This document shows positions 36,800-63,845 of a stretch of DNA of 64,000 nucleotides, piece by piece. The position numbers and the translations under genes were made by a program. Location of the stretch: positions 29,396,605 to 29,460,604 of the forward strand of contig CM037783.1 in assembly GCA_021229015.1 (NCBI GenBank), in the 5' to 3' direction. Numbering within the stretch: position 1 is the first letter of the stretch; the number at the start of each line of letters is the position of its first letter. The notes beneath the pieces were generated by a model, which did not search any database, was not told where the DNA came from, and saw nothing but the letters and a program-made list of their open reading frames with translations. The stretch is from Solen grandis (lineage: Eukaryota; Mollusca; Bivalvia; Adapedonta; Solenidae).

Positions 36800-37606
36800 T
36801 TCGTACCATCGCGAATGGACTGCTTTACATAGTCTCCTACAGGACGAAAATATTGTATTACATGATTTCCAACAATACTATTATACTGCATTACATAGTC
36901 TCCTACAGGACGAAAATGTTGTATTACATGATTTCCAACAATACTATTATACTGATTACATAGTCTCTAAGGACGAAAATGTTGTATTACAGATTTCCAA
37001 CAATATATTATACTGATTACATAGAGACGAAAATGTTGTATTACATGATTTCCAACAATACTATTATACTGCATTACATAGTCTCCTACAGGACGAAAAT
37101 ATTGTATTACATGATTTCCAACAATACTATTATACTGCATTACATAGTCTCCTACAGGACGAAAATGTTGTATTACATGATTTCCAACAATACTATTATA
37201 CTGTATTACATAGTCTACTAGAGGACGAAAATGTTGTATTACATGATTTCCAACAATACTATTATACTGCATTACATAGTCTCCTACAGGACGAAAATGT
37301 TGTATTACATGATTTCCAACAATACTATTATACTGCATTACATAGTCTCCTACAGGACGAAAATGTTGTATTACATGATTTCCAACAATACTATTATACT
37401 GCATTACATAGTCTCCTACAGGACGAAAATGTTGTATTACATGATTTCCAACAATACTATTATACTGCATTACATAGTCTCCTACAGGACGAAAATATTG
37501 TATTACATGATTTCCAACAATACTATTATACTGCATTACATAGTCTCCTACAGGACGAAAATATTGTATTACATGATTTCCAACAATACTATTTTACTGC
37601 ATTATA
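36800..37606. repeat. 66-bp satellite array (dimer of 33-bp halves), ~11 copies
   Basis: The unit contains GGACGAAAATGTTGTATTAC, ATGATTTCCAACAATACTAT, TATACTGCATTACATAGTCT and CCTACA. The halves ...TGTTGTATTACATGATTTCC and ...TATACTGCATTACATAGTCT are diverged versions of one 33-bp monomer, the same family as the array at 38.4 kb. The array is open on both strands (189 and 252 residues) because 66 is divisible by three. That is not evidence of protein. Confidence 0.95.
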
Positions 37607-37945
37607 AGGTTTCCTACAACACAAAAATTTTACATATCATGGTTTTCGACAATACATTTATACTGCATTACATGGTATCCTTCAACACGAGAATATTGTG
37701 TTTCCTGATTTCCAAAAACACTATATTACTACATTGCATAGTCTCCTATAACACACAGATATTGCATAACATGGTTTCCAACAATACTATTATACTGCAT
37801 TACATGGTCTCCTTCAACACGAGAATATTGTGTTTCTTGATTTCCAATAACACTATATTACTACATTGCATAGTCTCCTATAACACACAGATATTGCATA
37901 ACATGGTTTCCAACAATACTATTATACTGCTTTACAAAGTGTCCG
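37607..37945. repeat. Degenerate edge of the 66-bp array
   Basis: Units are related but diverged, with a second-order duplication: CTACATTGCATAGTCTCCTA and ACACACAGATATTGCATAAC occur twice, ~130 bp apart. Confidence 0.85.
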
Positions 37946-38430
37946 ACCATACGGAACATTACGCTGAAAAAGAAAACTCTTTTCAGTAATGTTTTTTCTT
38001 GTTGTTTTTTTGGCGTATACGTAGTACTGGTTGTTTCCCTTTACGCAAAAAATATTAATAATTAATAAAAAAAATAAAAAAAAATAAATCGATAACAGAC
38101 GCAGGTAACAATAGCATTTGACCTGTCAATGCTGAGCACTCATAGGTGACCGGGTGATAAGAGATTAGGGGATAAGTGATTATTTAGAAGGCAGATTATT
38201 GGGCGGGGGATGCACAGTCTTTATTCCTTTCGAAAATGCCTTTAGCAGTTTCAATGTTTTACACGTAACATGGAAACAAACAATAAAGGTATGAACTGTG
38301 TCATGATTTCTAATTAATCTTTGACGTCAAGTTAACTTTTTAAAACATTATTATGATAATCATAAAACACATTACCTTTAGTTTAAAAAAAAACCCTCAA
38401 TAAAATAGATTAAAATAAAATAAAAAAAAA
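37946..38430. other. Spacer between two satellite arrays
   Basis: Low complexity with A-rich runs at 38060-38090 and 38390-38430. No gene seen. Confidence 0.6.
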
Positions 38431-41400
38431 ATATACTGCATTACAAGGTGTACGACAATAAGATTGTTATGAATTATGATGTGTCCGACAATATGATTGT
38501 AATGCATTATCAGGTGTACGACAATATGATTGTAATGCATTACAAGGTGTACGACAATATGATTGTAATGCATTACAAGGTGTACGACAATATGATTGTA
38601 ACGCATTATCAGGTGTACGACAATATGATTGTAATGCATTATCAGGTGTATGACAATATGATTGTAATGCATTATCAGGTGTACGGCAATATGATTGTAA
38701 TGCATTATCAGGTGTACGACAATATGATTGTAATGCATTATCAGGTGTATGACAATATGATTGTAATGCATTATCAGGTGTACGACTATATGATTGTAAT
38801 GCATTATCAGGTGTATGACAATATGATTGTAATGCATTATCAGGTGTATGACAATATGATTGTAATGCATTATCAGGTGTACGACAATATGATTGTAATG
38901 CATTATCAGGTGTATGACAATATGATTGTAATGCATTATCAGGTGTACGACAATATGATTGTAATGCATTATCAGGTGTATGACAATATGATTGTAATGC
39001 ATTATCAGGTGTACGACAATATGATTGTAATGCATTATCAGGTGTATGACAATATGATTGTAATGCATTACAAGGTGTACGACAATATGATTGTAATGCA
39101 TTACAAGGTGTCCGACAATATGATTGTAATGCATTACAAGGTGTCCGACAATATGATTGTAATGCATTATGATGTGTCCGACAATATGATTGTAATGCAT
39201 TACAATGTGCCCGACAATATGATTGTAATGCATTATGATGTGTCCGACAATATTATTGTAATGCATTACAAGGTGTACGGCAATATGATTGTAATGCATT
39301 ACAAGGTGTCCGACAATATGATTGTAATGCATTACAAGGTGTCCGACAATATGATTGTAATGCATTACAAGGTGTCCGACAATATGATTGTAATGCATTA
39401 TGATGTGTCCGACAATATGATTGTAATGCATTACAAAGTGTACGACAATATGATTGTAATGCATTATGATGTGTCCGACAATATGATTGTAATGCATTAC
39501 AAGGTGTACGACAATATGATTGTAATGCATTACAAGGTGTCCGACAATATGATTGTAATGCATTACAAGGTGTCCGACAATATGATTGTAATGCATTATA
39601 ATGTGTCCGACAATATGATTGTAATGCATTCAAGGTGTATGACAATATGATTGTAATGCATTACAAGGTGTATGACAATATGATTGTAATGCATTATAAT
39701 GTGTCCGACAATATGATTGTAATGCATTATGATGTGTCCGACAATATGATTGTAATGCATTATGATGTGTCCGACAAAATGTGTCCGACAATATGATTGT
39801 AATGCATTATGATGTGTCCGACAATATGATTGTAATGCATTATGATGTGTCCGACAATATGATTGTAATGCATTATGATGTGTCCGACAATATGATTGTA
39901 ATGCATTATGATGTGTCCGAACAATATGATTGTAATGCATTACATGTGTCCGACAATATGATTGTAATGCATTATGATGTGTACCACAATATGATTGTAA
40001 TGCATTATAATGTGCCGAAATATGATTGTAATGCATTATGAAGTGTCCGACAATATGATTGTAATGCATTATGATGTGTCGACAATATGATTGTAATGCA
40101 TTATGATGTGTCCGACAATATGATTGTAATGCATTACAAGGTGTACGACAATATGATTGTAATGCATTACAAGGTGTACGACAATATGATTGTAATGCAT
40201 TACAAGGTGTCGACAATATGATTGTAATGCATTACAAGGTGTACGACAATATGATTGTAATGCATTACAAGGTGTACGACAATATGATTGTAATGCATTA
40301 CAAGGTGTACGACAATATGATTGTAATGCATTACAAGGTGTACGACAATATGATTGTAATGCATTACAAGGTGTATGACAATATGATTGTAATGCATTAC
40401 AAGGTGTCCGACAATATGATTGTAATGCATTACAAGGTGTACGACAATATGATTGTAATGCATTACAAGGTGTACGACAATATGATTGTAATGCATTACA
40501 AGGTGTACGACAATATGATTGTAATGCATTACAAGTGTACGACAATATGATTGTAATGCATTACAGTGTATGACAATATGATTGTAATGCATTACAAGGT
40601 GTCCGACAATATGATTGTAATGCATTACAAGTGTACGACAATATGTTGTAAATGCATTATCAATGTATACAATATGATTGTAATGCATTACAAGGTGTAC
40701 GACAATATGATTGTAATGCATTATGATGTGTACGACAATATGATTGTAATGCATTACAAGGTGTACGACAATATGATTGTAATGCATTATGATGTGTCCA
40801 ACAATATGATTGTAATGCATTATGATGTGTCCGACAATATGATTGTAATGCATTACAAGGTGTACGACAATATGATTGTAATGCATTATGATGTGTCCAA
40901 CAATATGATTGTAATGCATTATGATGTGTCCGACAATATGATTGTAATGCATTATGATGTGTCCAACAATATGATTGTAATGCATTATGATGTGTCCGAC
41001 AATATGATTGTAATGCATTATGATGTGTCCGACAATATGATTGTAATGCATTACAAGGTGTACGACAATATGATTGTAATGCATTATAATGTGTCCAACA
41101 ATATGATTGTAATGCATTATGAGGTGTACGACAATATGATTGTAATGCATTAATGTCCGAAATATATGTAATGCATTAAGTGTACGACAATATGATTGTA
41201 ATGCATTACAAGTGTACGACAATATGATTGTAATGCATTACAAGGTGTACGACAATATGATTGTAATGCATTACAAGGTGTCCGACAATATGATTGTAAT
41301 GCATTACAAGGTGTACGACAATATGATTGTAATGCATTACAAGGTGTCCGACAATATGATTGTAATGCATTACAAGGTGTACGACAATATGATGTAATGC

Positions 41401-41747
41401 ATTACAAGGTGTACGACAATATGATTGTAATGCATTACAATGTGTCCGACAATATGATTGTAATGCATTACAAGGTGTCGACAATATGATTGTAATGCAT
41501 TAGATGTGAACGACAATATGATTGTAATGCATTACAAGGTGTACGACAATATGATTGTAATGCATTACAAGGTGTACGACAATATGATTGTAATGCATTA
41601 TGATGTGTCCGACAATATGATTGTAATGCATTATGAGGTGTCCGACAATATGACGTAATGCATTACAAGGTGTCCGACAATATGACGTAATGTATTACAA
41701 TGTGTCCGACAATATGACGTAATGCATTACAAGGTGTCCGACAATAC
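38431..41747. repeat. 33-bp satellite, ~100 copies
   Basis: The monomer contains GTGTACGACAATATGATTG and TAATGCATTACAAG. Main variants are TACAAGGTGTACGAC, TATCAGGTGTATGAC and TATGATGTGTCCGAC, clustered in blocks. In the TACAA type, TTGTAATGCATTACAA is a perfect 16-bp palindrome. Both strands are open for up to ~400 codons because 33 is divisible by three. Indels inside units break the frames near 39.6, 40.0, 40.6 and 41.2 kb without compensation, so it is not protein-coding. It ends ~600 bp upstream of the ShKT gene start. Confidence 0.97.
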
Positions 41748-42050
41748 GCTTATACTTCGTCACAAGGTTTCCGACGTTTCCATTATACTGCATTACAATG
41801 TGCCCGACAATAGGATTATACTGCATGGCAAGGTTTCCGACGTTCGATTATACTGCATTACAATGTGCCCGACAATAGGATTATACTGCATGGCAAGGTT
41901 CCCGACGTTCGATTATACTGCATTACAAGGTGCCCGACAATAGGAATACATGTATTCTGCTTTACAAGGTGTCCGACGAAATGATTTTACTGTATGGTAT
42001 CTGAAAATTAGATTAAACTGCATTACATTGTTCTATTGCATTATATTCTT
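41748..42050. repeat. 65-bp dimer edge of the 33-bp satellite
   Basis: TGCCCGACAATAGGATTATA recurs at 41801, 41866 and 41931 (period 65). Each long unit holds two diverged monomers, so the array ends in a dimeric higher-order form like the 66-bp array on its other side. Confidence 0.85.
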
Positions 42051-42267
42051 TCCGATTATACTTTTTTGCATAGTTCAGTGTTCTGATACAATTACAAGTT
42101 ACAATGTATACATGTCGTAGGACACTGAAATAATAAGAAAAGAAAAAAATGCATTGTAAGGCTGCAGTCATCAGTACTGTAGTGCAGACCAGGAAGTGTT
42201 GGATGTCTGACAGACCTCTCCCAGGGCCACACCTCGTTATCTCTCTTGAAGGGCATGAGTCCCAACC

Positions 42268-42301
42268 TTATAAACCCTGTCTGCTATATCTGTCCCTCAG
42301 T
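42268..42301 (+). promoter_or_regulatory. TATA box and initiator of the VWC/ShKT gene
   Basis: TTATAAA at 42268-42274 lies ~30 bp before a good initiator (CCTCAGTTCC, A at about 42300), and the start codon follows ~50 bp later. Spacing is textbook for a TATA promoter with a short 5' UTR. The transcription start is inferred. Confidence 0.6.
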
Positions 42302-42348
42302 TCCGACTGTCCTATACTTTCGTTCAGTTTCGATAGGACGGAGGCAGC

Positions 42349-58357
<16,009 letters not shown>

Positions 58358-58372
58358 GTAACTTCCTGTCGA

Positions 58373-58472
58373 NNNNNNNNNNNNNNNNNNNNNNNNNNNN
58401 NNNNNNNNNNNNNNNNNNNNNNNNNNNNNNNNNNNNNNNNNNNNNNNNNNNNNNNNNNNNNNNNNNNNNNNN
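58373..58472. other. Assembly gap (100 N)
   Basis: Placeholder gap of unknown size at the 3' end of the ShKT gene. Base composition differs across it. Confidence 0.98.
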
Positions 58473-58786
58473 CAGTCGCATTTTTGCGGAAATTGTCGGG
58501 AACCTGTGAACACTGTCGAGCACTACATTATACCTTCGGGGAAAGATTTTGCGCAATCGCCTCAATCCTCCGAGGGTCGGATACCGAATAAAGTGATCAG
58601 AACAGCCGTGCCTCGTCTCCCCGCCATGGTCCAGTGGTCGGGATCCAATCGCGTCAGGAAAGTACGATTAGAGACGATTCAGGGCGACAACCTGACCAAT
58701 GAAAAAAATCATCGGATACAATCTGGTCCAGATCGGGCCGACTGGAAAAAAATCCATGGTGAAATAGCCCAATACACTGATTCTAC
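58473..58786 (+). CDS. Partial exon after the gap, unknown protein
   Basis: The plus strand is open from the gap edge to a clean donor (TTCTAC|GTAAGA at 58787). It begins QSHFCGNCREP, which could be the end of another ShKT domain (C-x2-C), and continues with unrecognised polar sequence (SGKDFAQSPQSSEG, NRVRKVRLETIQGD, DRADWKKIHGEIAQYTD). GC is visibly higher than in the surroundings. An internal ATG at 58626 sits in a strong context (CCCGCCATGG), so it could instead be the first exon of another gene with a 5' UTR. The function is not recognised. Confidence 0.45.
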
Positions 58787-59610
58787 GTAAGAAAGTAATG
58801 CATGTATTAAAATGCATATATGCGAAAATTCAAGTTTATTCATTGAAGCATACAACTAAATGTTTGTGGTCGTATAACATCGAAGGTTCATGAAAATTGC
58901 ACAGGGGAATTTAACTTGACCTAAAGTAGTGTATATGACTTGGCTAATATATAGCAAAGTCACTCTGCCAGATACGTTACCAATGGGTGTAAAAAGATAA
59001 CCTATTACCTAGCTCAACAATAGAACACGTTACGCCTCGAACCGCATTCGAATGTGGTATTGCCCATACTACTAACCAGACAAAACCGGCAAGTGACATA
59101 GATGTAAAATAATTCACAGTAACACTGCAGCTTTCAGAAATAAGATCTACTTTAATAAAAATATATCTGATTAATGTATTTTGTTTTTGTAACTTTATTT
59201 TTAAAAATAATTAATGAGACACGTCACCTAAAGAACGGAAAATCCGTATTAAACTTAAATATAGACCATACTTCTATTGTATATACGTTGTTATATTCAT
59301 CGTAATGATTGAATCTTTATCCGATTCTTAGTGAAATGATATATGTAAAAAGGTAACGTATTTGGCTGAGATATGACATTATGTGAAATAGCGAAAACAA
59401 GTGTGTAGACTGCCAAGCAACAAAAGAAATTTTAATCAAGAACTATATTATAACACAAACTGTTCGGCTTTTATCTTTTAACCACATTTCGTAGCTAGTA
59501 ACGTGTCGTGTTATAACAAATGTTCAATGTACAAACAGGTTTTGGTCAACTCTTGCCACTACAAATGCTCTCTTAGACGTTCAAATCTGTTTTAACGGCT
59601 CTGTGTTGTT
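58787..59610. other. No recognised feature
   Basis: AT-rich stretch between the partial exon and the convergent pseudogene. Confidence 0.5.
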
Positions 59611-59613
59611 TTT

Positions 59614-59812
59614 TTAAATGGCATCTGGACGCATCCACGAAGCATCCTCTGGATGAGGCCACTTGAATGTTATCCCACCTTTTGTATCGTGCTTCTCCAT
59701 AATTGTTACTTGAATCTCTCCACCATTCTCATCATGGCCAACGATTTTTCCGACATAGTGGTTACTTTGGTAGGAAGCCTCAACAAAAGCACCGTTCTCA
59801 TAACTTCTGACT
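59614..59812 (-). pseudogene. Last exon of the transposase-like pseudogene
   Basis: Starts after a TGCTTACAG acceptor and reads VRSYENGAFVEASYQSN, HYVGKIVGHDENGG and FKWPHPEDASWMRPDAI before the stop. A short C-terminal domain of this kind (V..A.Y...YVG.I...D, then WP..DASW) often closes the family. Its phase fits the donor at 60430 (AG|A), so this intron is probably original. Confidence 0.7.
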
Positions 59813-60106
59813 CTGTAAGCATCGATTACTAATTTTAAGTGAACGTGAATTACTGATTTATTCCAATTCAAAATATAACTATTTTTTAGCATTGCAAATA
59901 ACAAGTATGTGTATATTATATAGCAAAGGTGTACTATTACTTTTAGACAAACTACATAACGACAAGGTAATTAAAATGTCTGGGCAAGTGTGTAGTTTAA
60001 AAACACTTTGAAACTCATATAAATACCTGTGTTATATGCAGTTTTAGTGACATCATGCTTCCACATCAAAAACAAAACAAAGTACATATACATGCAGTTA
60101 TAGAAA

Positions 60107-60262
60107 TGGAAGTAGTAGTAGTAGTGTTAGTAGTGGTATTAAATTCAACAGTAGTAGAAGTAGTAGTAGTAGCGGCAGTAGTAGTAACAATAATACAATA
60201 CTGAATAGTAGTACAGTAGTCGAAGTAGTAGTGCATGTAGTAGTAGTAGTACTTAGTAGCAG
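60107..60262. repeat. (AGT)n microsatellite in the pseudogene intron
   Basis: Imperfect AGT/TAGTAG units over ~150 bp. A run of ~18 A follows at 60333-60350. Confidence 0.9.
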
Positions 60263-60837
60263 CAGTTGTAGCAGACGTTATCGTAGTTTTATATTGTTAC
60301 TGTAACTTAAAAAAAAACAAAAAAAAACAAAAAAAAAAAAAAAAAAAAAACGACGAAATCTAATTAATAATACATGTAATAGCAGCTTAGAAGTACTTGT
60401 TTTTTATTACTGCAAAATATTTTAGCATACCTCTCGGATGTACATACAGAAGTAGAACCGTCTGGAATCACAGCGTGAGTTTTCATAGTTCCTAGAACGG
60501 GACGAACAGCTCTGGCGTTCAAGACTTTGTCAGCGGTGCCATACTGTTTTTGTGAATAAAACAGGTATCTTATATTCTTCTCAGATCCTTTTGCCCAGTT
60601 GAAGAAATCCTGTGCATCTTGCATTGTGATTTTCCCCTGTCTAACGGCTTCAGACGAAAGGCGTTTGGCTGCACCGCTCAAACCGTGGCCGGCGTCGAAA
60701 TAGTGTCTGTAGATACCTGTATGCCATAGAGCTGCTCGTGTTTGCAGAGGATGTCAAAAATGTGTCGATTCCTGTTTTGGCTACTCGGGGATTCGGTCCA
60801 GTATTCAGAGCAACAGATAAGGATTTTGATTCAATTG

Positions 60838-61548
60838 GGTAATACCCCTAATTTGTACCATTAATTGGGTATTGAAAAAATCTATTGGGTATCAAAATAT
60901 TTTTTTCTCTCTGATGAAGAACTGAATTGGGTATTTCCATAAAAAAATCATACATCTACACTTCCCATGAAGCCTAAAAACACAATACTGTCCTGGATTC
61001 CATGTTAGTCGAACATCTCCGCTACGAACACTTGAACCTTGCTTGAGGAAAACACTTACACACTAAATAACAGTTTGGAAACCCGTCACCAATGTAATAG
61101 TTAACAGTTAATACACTTAATCAAGAATACTGACACAAATAAAAATGTTTCCCCAGCTCATCATAACACAGCTCAAGTATTTAATTGACAATGGAATTTG
61201 ATTATTTTGTTTCTGTTTTCACATCAAGACTATTTTTGAGTTTTGGAAGCAATTTTTGTTTTCCTCATCAAGTCAACATCGTCACAGTTGTAAACAACAT
61301 GTAAACGCTTGCAACGCACACGCGTTGGACAGCTGGTTACCGATTGTCAATTAGCTATAGCTATGTAAGAAGTATTTTTGCAGGAAAGGGCTCTATACCC
61401 TAATCAACCGCGCACCTTTTGTAGTTCGATACGAACAATTGATAAGTAAAAACTCGATCGATAAGCGGTCTATTTAAATGCGATTAGGTATCGGAATATT
61501 TTGTTTATCTTTATATCAATTGGGTTTTTGCAAATTTATTTGGGTATT
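60838..61548. mobile_element. ~0.71 kb insertion with 8-bp flanking duplication
   Basis: TTCAATTG occurs at 60830-60837 and 61549-61556. Removing the segment plus one copy places the ...TYQELL and EYWTESPSS parts of the pseudogene next to each other in one frame, with an in-frame TGA. The inner edges share a short AATACCC inversion and several ATTGGGTAT motifs. An 8-bp duplication is typical of hAT-type transposons. The class is an inference, as no transposase is present. Confidence 0.65.
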
Positions 61549-62127
61549 TTCAATTGTTTTGAGTATTGTACATGAGTAGTTCCTGGTAAGTTCCAGATAA
61601 TATACGAGGAATTAACATTGAAAGTATAGTAACCACGGCTCCAGCATTGTGCTGCAGTACATCGGATACGAAAATATAGTTCTTGTGCTGCAATTCTTCA
61701 TTATCACCTGTCTTGTAATATACAACCAAAGGGTGCAAACTCACAGACGTACAGTTCAAATAAGCGCTTGTATCTCATCCTGGGATTGACAAGCAACGTT
61801 TTCCCAAAAGTCCATCTGCGCACTCTTTGAACATGTCCAAGAAATGCTGCATACTCCTTCATAAATTCATCAACAAAAACATCACGTGATACCTCTGTCT
61901 TGACAATCTTCATACGCTTCTTGCCATTCAACTCTTTTCCAGGACTCGTACTCAACCTGCTCATCAGTAATACTCTCGACCAACGCTCTCATCTATTCTT
62001 CCTTGACTGACTTGCTTGCTGCTTTGAACAGGGTTAATGCTTATATTCTTACGAAGACTTTTCAAGCTTTGAAGTTTCATTGCTATGTTCATATGACTTG
62101 TACACATGCACGTGTTTCTTGAAATTA

Positions 62128-62392
62128 GGGAGGTTAGTTAAAAGTGTAAACTTTATTAATTTTACATCGATTACGAAACAAGTTCTCACAACTTATATTA
62201 ATTACTCTCGATGGCTCTGATGGCGGCGTATGTGGTCATTATTGTGGGAGGAAACCGGAGAGCCCGGAGAAAACTCACATGTCTGGACTGGCGACCATTG
62301 TACCCTCTCACGTACGTGACCAGGAATCGAACCCGGGACTTATTGGTGAGAAGCGAAGCGCGTTACCACTACGCTATTCAGGGAGGTTAGTT
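62128..62392 (-). mobile_element. tRNA-derived SINE with 12-bp target duplication
   Basis: GGGAGGTTAGTT flanks both sides (62128-62139 and 62381-62392). The minus strand begins TGAATAGCGTAGTGGTAACGC, has B box GGGTTCGATTCC and a body with CCAGTCCAGACATGTGAG and GGTTTCCTCCCACAATAAT. It splits the pseudogene between HIK and NTCMC. Confidence 0.92.
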
Positions 62393-62519
62393 TGATGTGT
62401 ATAGGGCGCAGTTTGCAGAACAAAGCCAAGCTGCACTTAACTTCGGGATTCTCAGTCTTGAATTTCTCATACAGATTTGCTTGGTAGTCATTCAGAATTC
62501 TGACCTGTTTTCTGTTGTG

Positions 62520-62547
62520 TTTTTTTTTTTTTTTTTTATTTTTTTTT
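62520..62547. repeat. T-rich homopolymer tract
   Basis: A run of ~18 T, one A and nine more T inside the 5' part of the pseudogene; on the minus strand it encodes a spurious poly-Lys stretch. Confidence 0.9.
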
Positions 62548-62839
62548 CTATCTGTAGCTGAGGTTCCTGGTGTTGGTTCCCCACTGTCTGTAGCAACTGT
62601 ATGAAATATAATTTCATCACTGTTTCCTCTTAACTTTGCCCGTTTTCGTTTGTCTCGTATGTGCCACTGTGCAGTTTATTCATTTCATGTTTCCTACTTT
62701 ACTCCCTAGGAATCATCTGTGATACTTTTTTTGTATCGTTTTTGTCGTCTTAGCTCCTTTTCAAGGAAATTACTACCATCCGCCTTCTTTCTCTCCCGAT
62801 ATTCCTCTTATATTTGTGCTCTTGATTTTGCCATGCCTG

Positions 62840-63465
62840 AAACACATTACGTTGTAAAATAAATATCATTTCATCCCACGGAAAATAGAAATAACCATTT
62901 TAAATACTGTTTTATTTCTTAAATTTTGGACAAGATATGTTACATTTCAATGTGCTTAATTTTCAGTTTTTAACTGTAGCACAATCACCCTTACTTTAAT
63001 TCAGTAATAATCATCCATTATGTTTGTTGTAAGTTACAAGAGAAACATTGTTGCTTAACTTTTTATTTCATATATTTTTTAGAAATGTTCAACTGAATGA
63101 CATTCGTTCAATGCACAGCTCTGAAACTTATATGCTTGCTTTTTGATAAATATTCATTAAATTTTAAAATTACTGAAAAAGTATACGATGTGTTGAAATT
63201 TTAAGTAGAAACATCTATTCAAACATATTCGTACACAAACCTCGCATCAAGTGTAAATTGTCGTTAAATTAAGGCTAAGATTGATTTAACTTAATAACCA
63301 GAAATGTTACCATCACGACCAGATACGTTACGGACAGAGCTTAGCTATTTATGTGGGCGGCATCTCTGTATATATTGTCTTTCGTAAAATGCACACAAAT
63401 TTTAAGAAAATTTTGTAATTCTATGTAAATAATAAAATACTCACTCTCTGTCAGCAGCTTAGTAT
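62840..63465. other. No recognised feature
   Basis: AT-rich sequence upstream of the pseudogene start. No promoter elements stand out. Confidence 0.5.
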
Positions 63466-63845
63466 TAGGTTAGTTCATAGTTGCCTTCAACTACACGATA
63501 ATGTCACGAGGGCGGAGCCATCATTAGCATATGGCATTTTCCTCTCGTCCAATCAAATGCTAGTATTTGTTTATAGTCACCGTGGACTATAACGCGTAGT
63601 CCACATTTTTGTAAAAAAAAATCAGTAAGTGTGGACTATGCAACCACATAACTCACTTTTATGACGTTTTGTCGATAGTGGAGGAAAATATCATGTGCTA
63701 AATAGCTTAGTTCATAGTTGCCTTTAACTACACGACATAGTCACTCGGGCTCCGCCCTCAGGACTATTTCGTGTAGTTAAAGGCAACTATGAACTCCGCC
63801 CTCGTGACTATTTCGTGTAGTTAAAGGCAACTATGAACTAACCTA
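63466..63845. mobile_element. Nested inverted-repeat MITE (380 bp)
   Basis: Terminal inverted repeats of ~52 bp begin TAGGTTAGTTCATAGTTGCC and end GGCAACTATGAACTAACCTA, with GAGGGCGGAG at the inner edge. A second inverted pair lies inside (63704-63795: GTTCATAGTTGCCTTTAACT then AGTTAAAGGCAACTATGAAC), itself an almost perfect hairpin. The element thus contains two plus and two minus terminal copies, suggesting a self-insertion or duplication of the right end. No ORF. Confidence 0.88.

Larger units (their letters stand above)
59614..62834 (-). pseudogene. Decayed transposase-like gene of a mollusc/cnidarian family
   Basis: Order on the minus strand: ATG at 62834 (MAKSRAQIY), then in a shifted frame EEYRERKKADGSNFLEKE and LRRQKRYKKS; RKRAKLRGNSDE; VRILNDYQANLYEKFKTE and CKLRPIHIK; a SINE; NTCMCTSHMNIAMKLQSL; VEYESWKRVE; MKIVKTEVSRDVFVDEF; QMDFWENVACQSQDEIQA; VSLHPLVVYYK and NYIFVSDVLQHN; a second insertion; YWTESPSSQNRNRHIFD; YFDAGHG; AVRQGKITMQDAQDFFNWA; an intron; then FKWPHPEDASW to a stop at 59614. 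The ordered motifs (MDFAEN-like, YWTD-like, AGHGKG-like) match a family I know from bivalve and cnidarian genomes. Its acidic residues suggest an RNase-H/DDE-like fold; this is inference. Frameshifts near 62810, 61935, 61820, 61775 and 60716, stops, a shortened GHG motif and the insertions make it dead. Confidence 0.75.

Noticed and set aside
36967..37989. Opposed ORFs of 189 and 252 residues
   Set aside because: Same effect from the 66-bp array; both strands open over the same units.
38397..41484. Long ORFs on both strands (up to ~410 codons) with 11-residue repeats such as MIVMHYKVYDN
   Set aside because: The 33-bp period is divisible by three, so frames stay open on both strands at once. 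Units with 1-2 base indels break frames at random and there is no start context or splice support.
36800..41747. CRISPR array
   Set aside because: Repeats are directly adjacent with no unique spacers, the host is an animal, and no cas genes are near.
60717..60722. Splice acceptor (ATACAG) before IYRHYFDAGHG
   Set aside because: The family motif upstream (HIFDILCKHEQLYGI) runs directly into this point, so the break is better explained as a frameshift in one exon than as an intron border.
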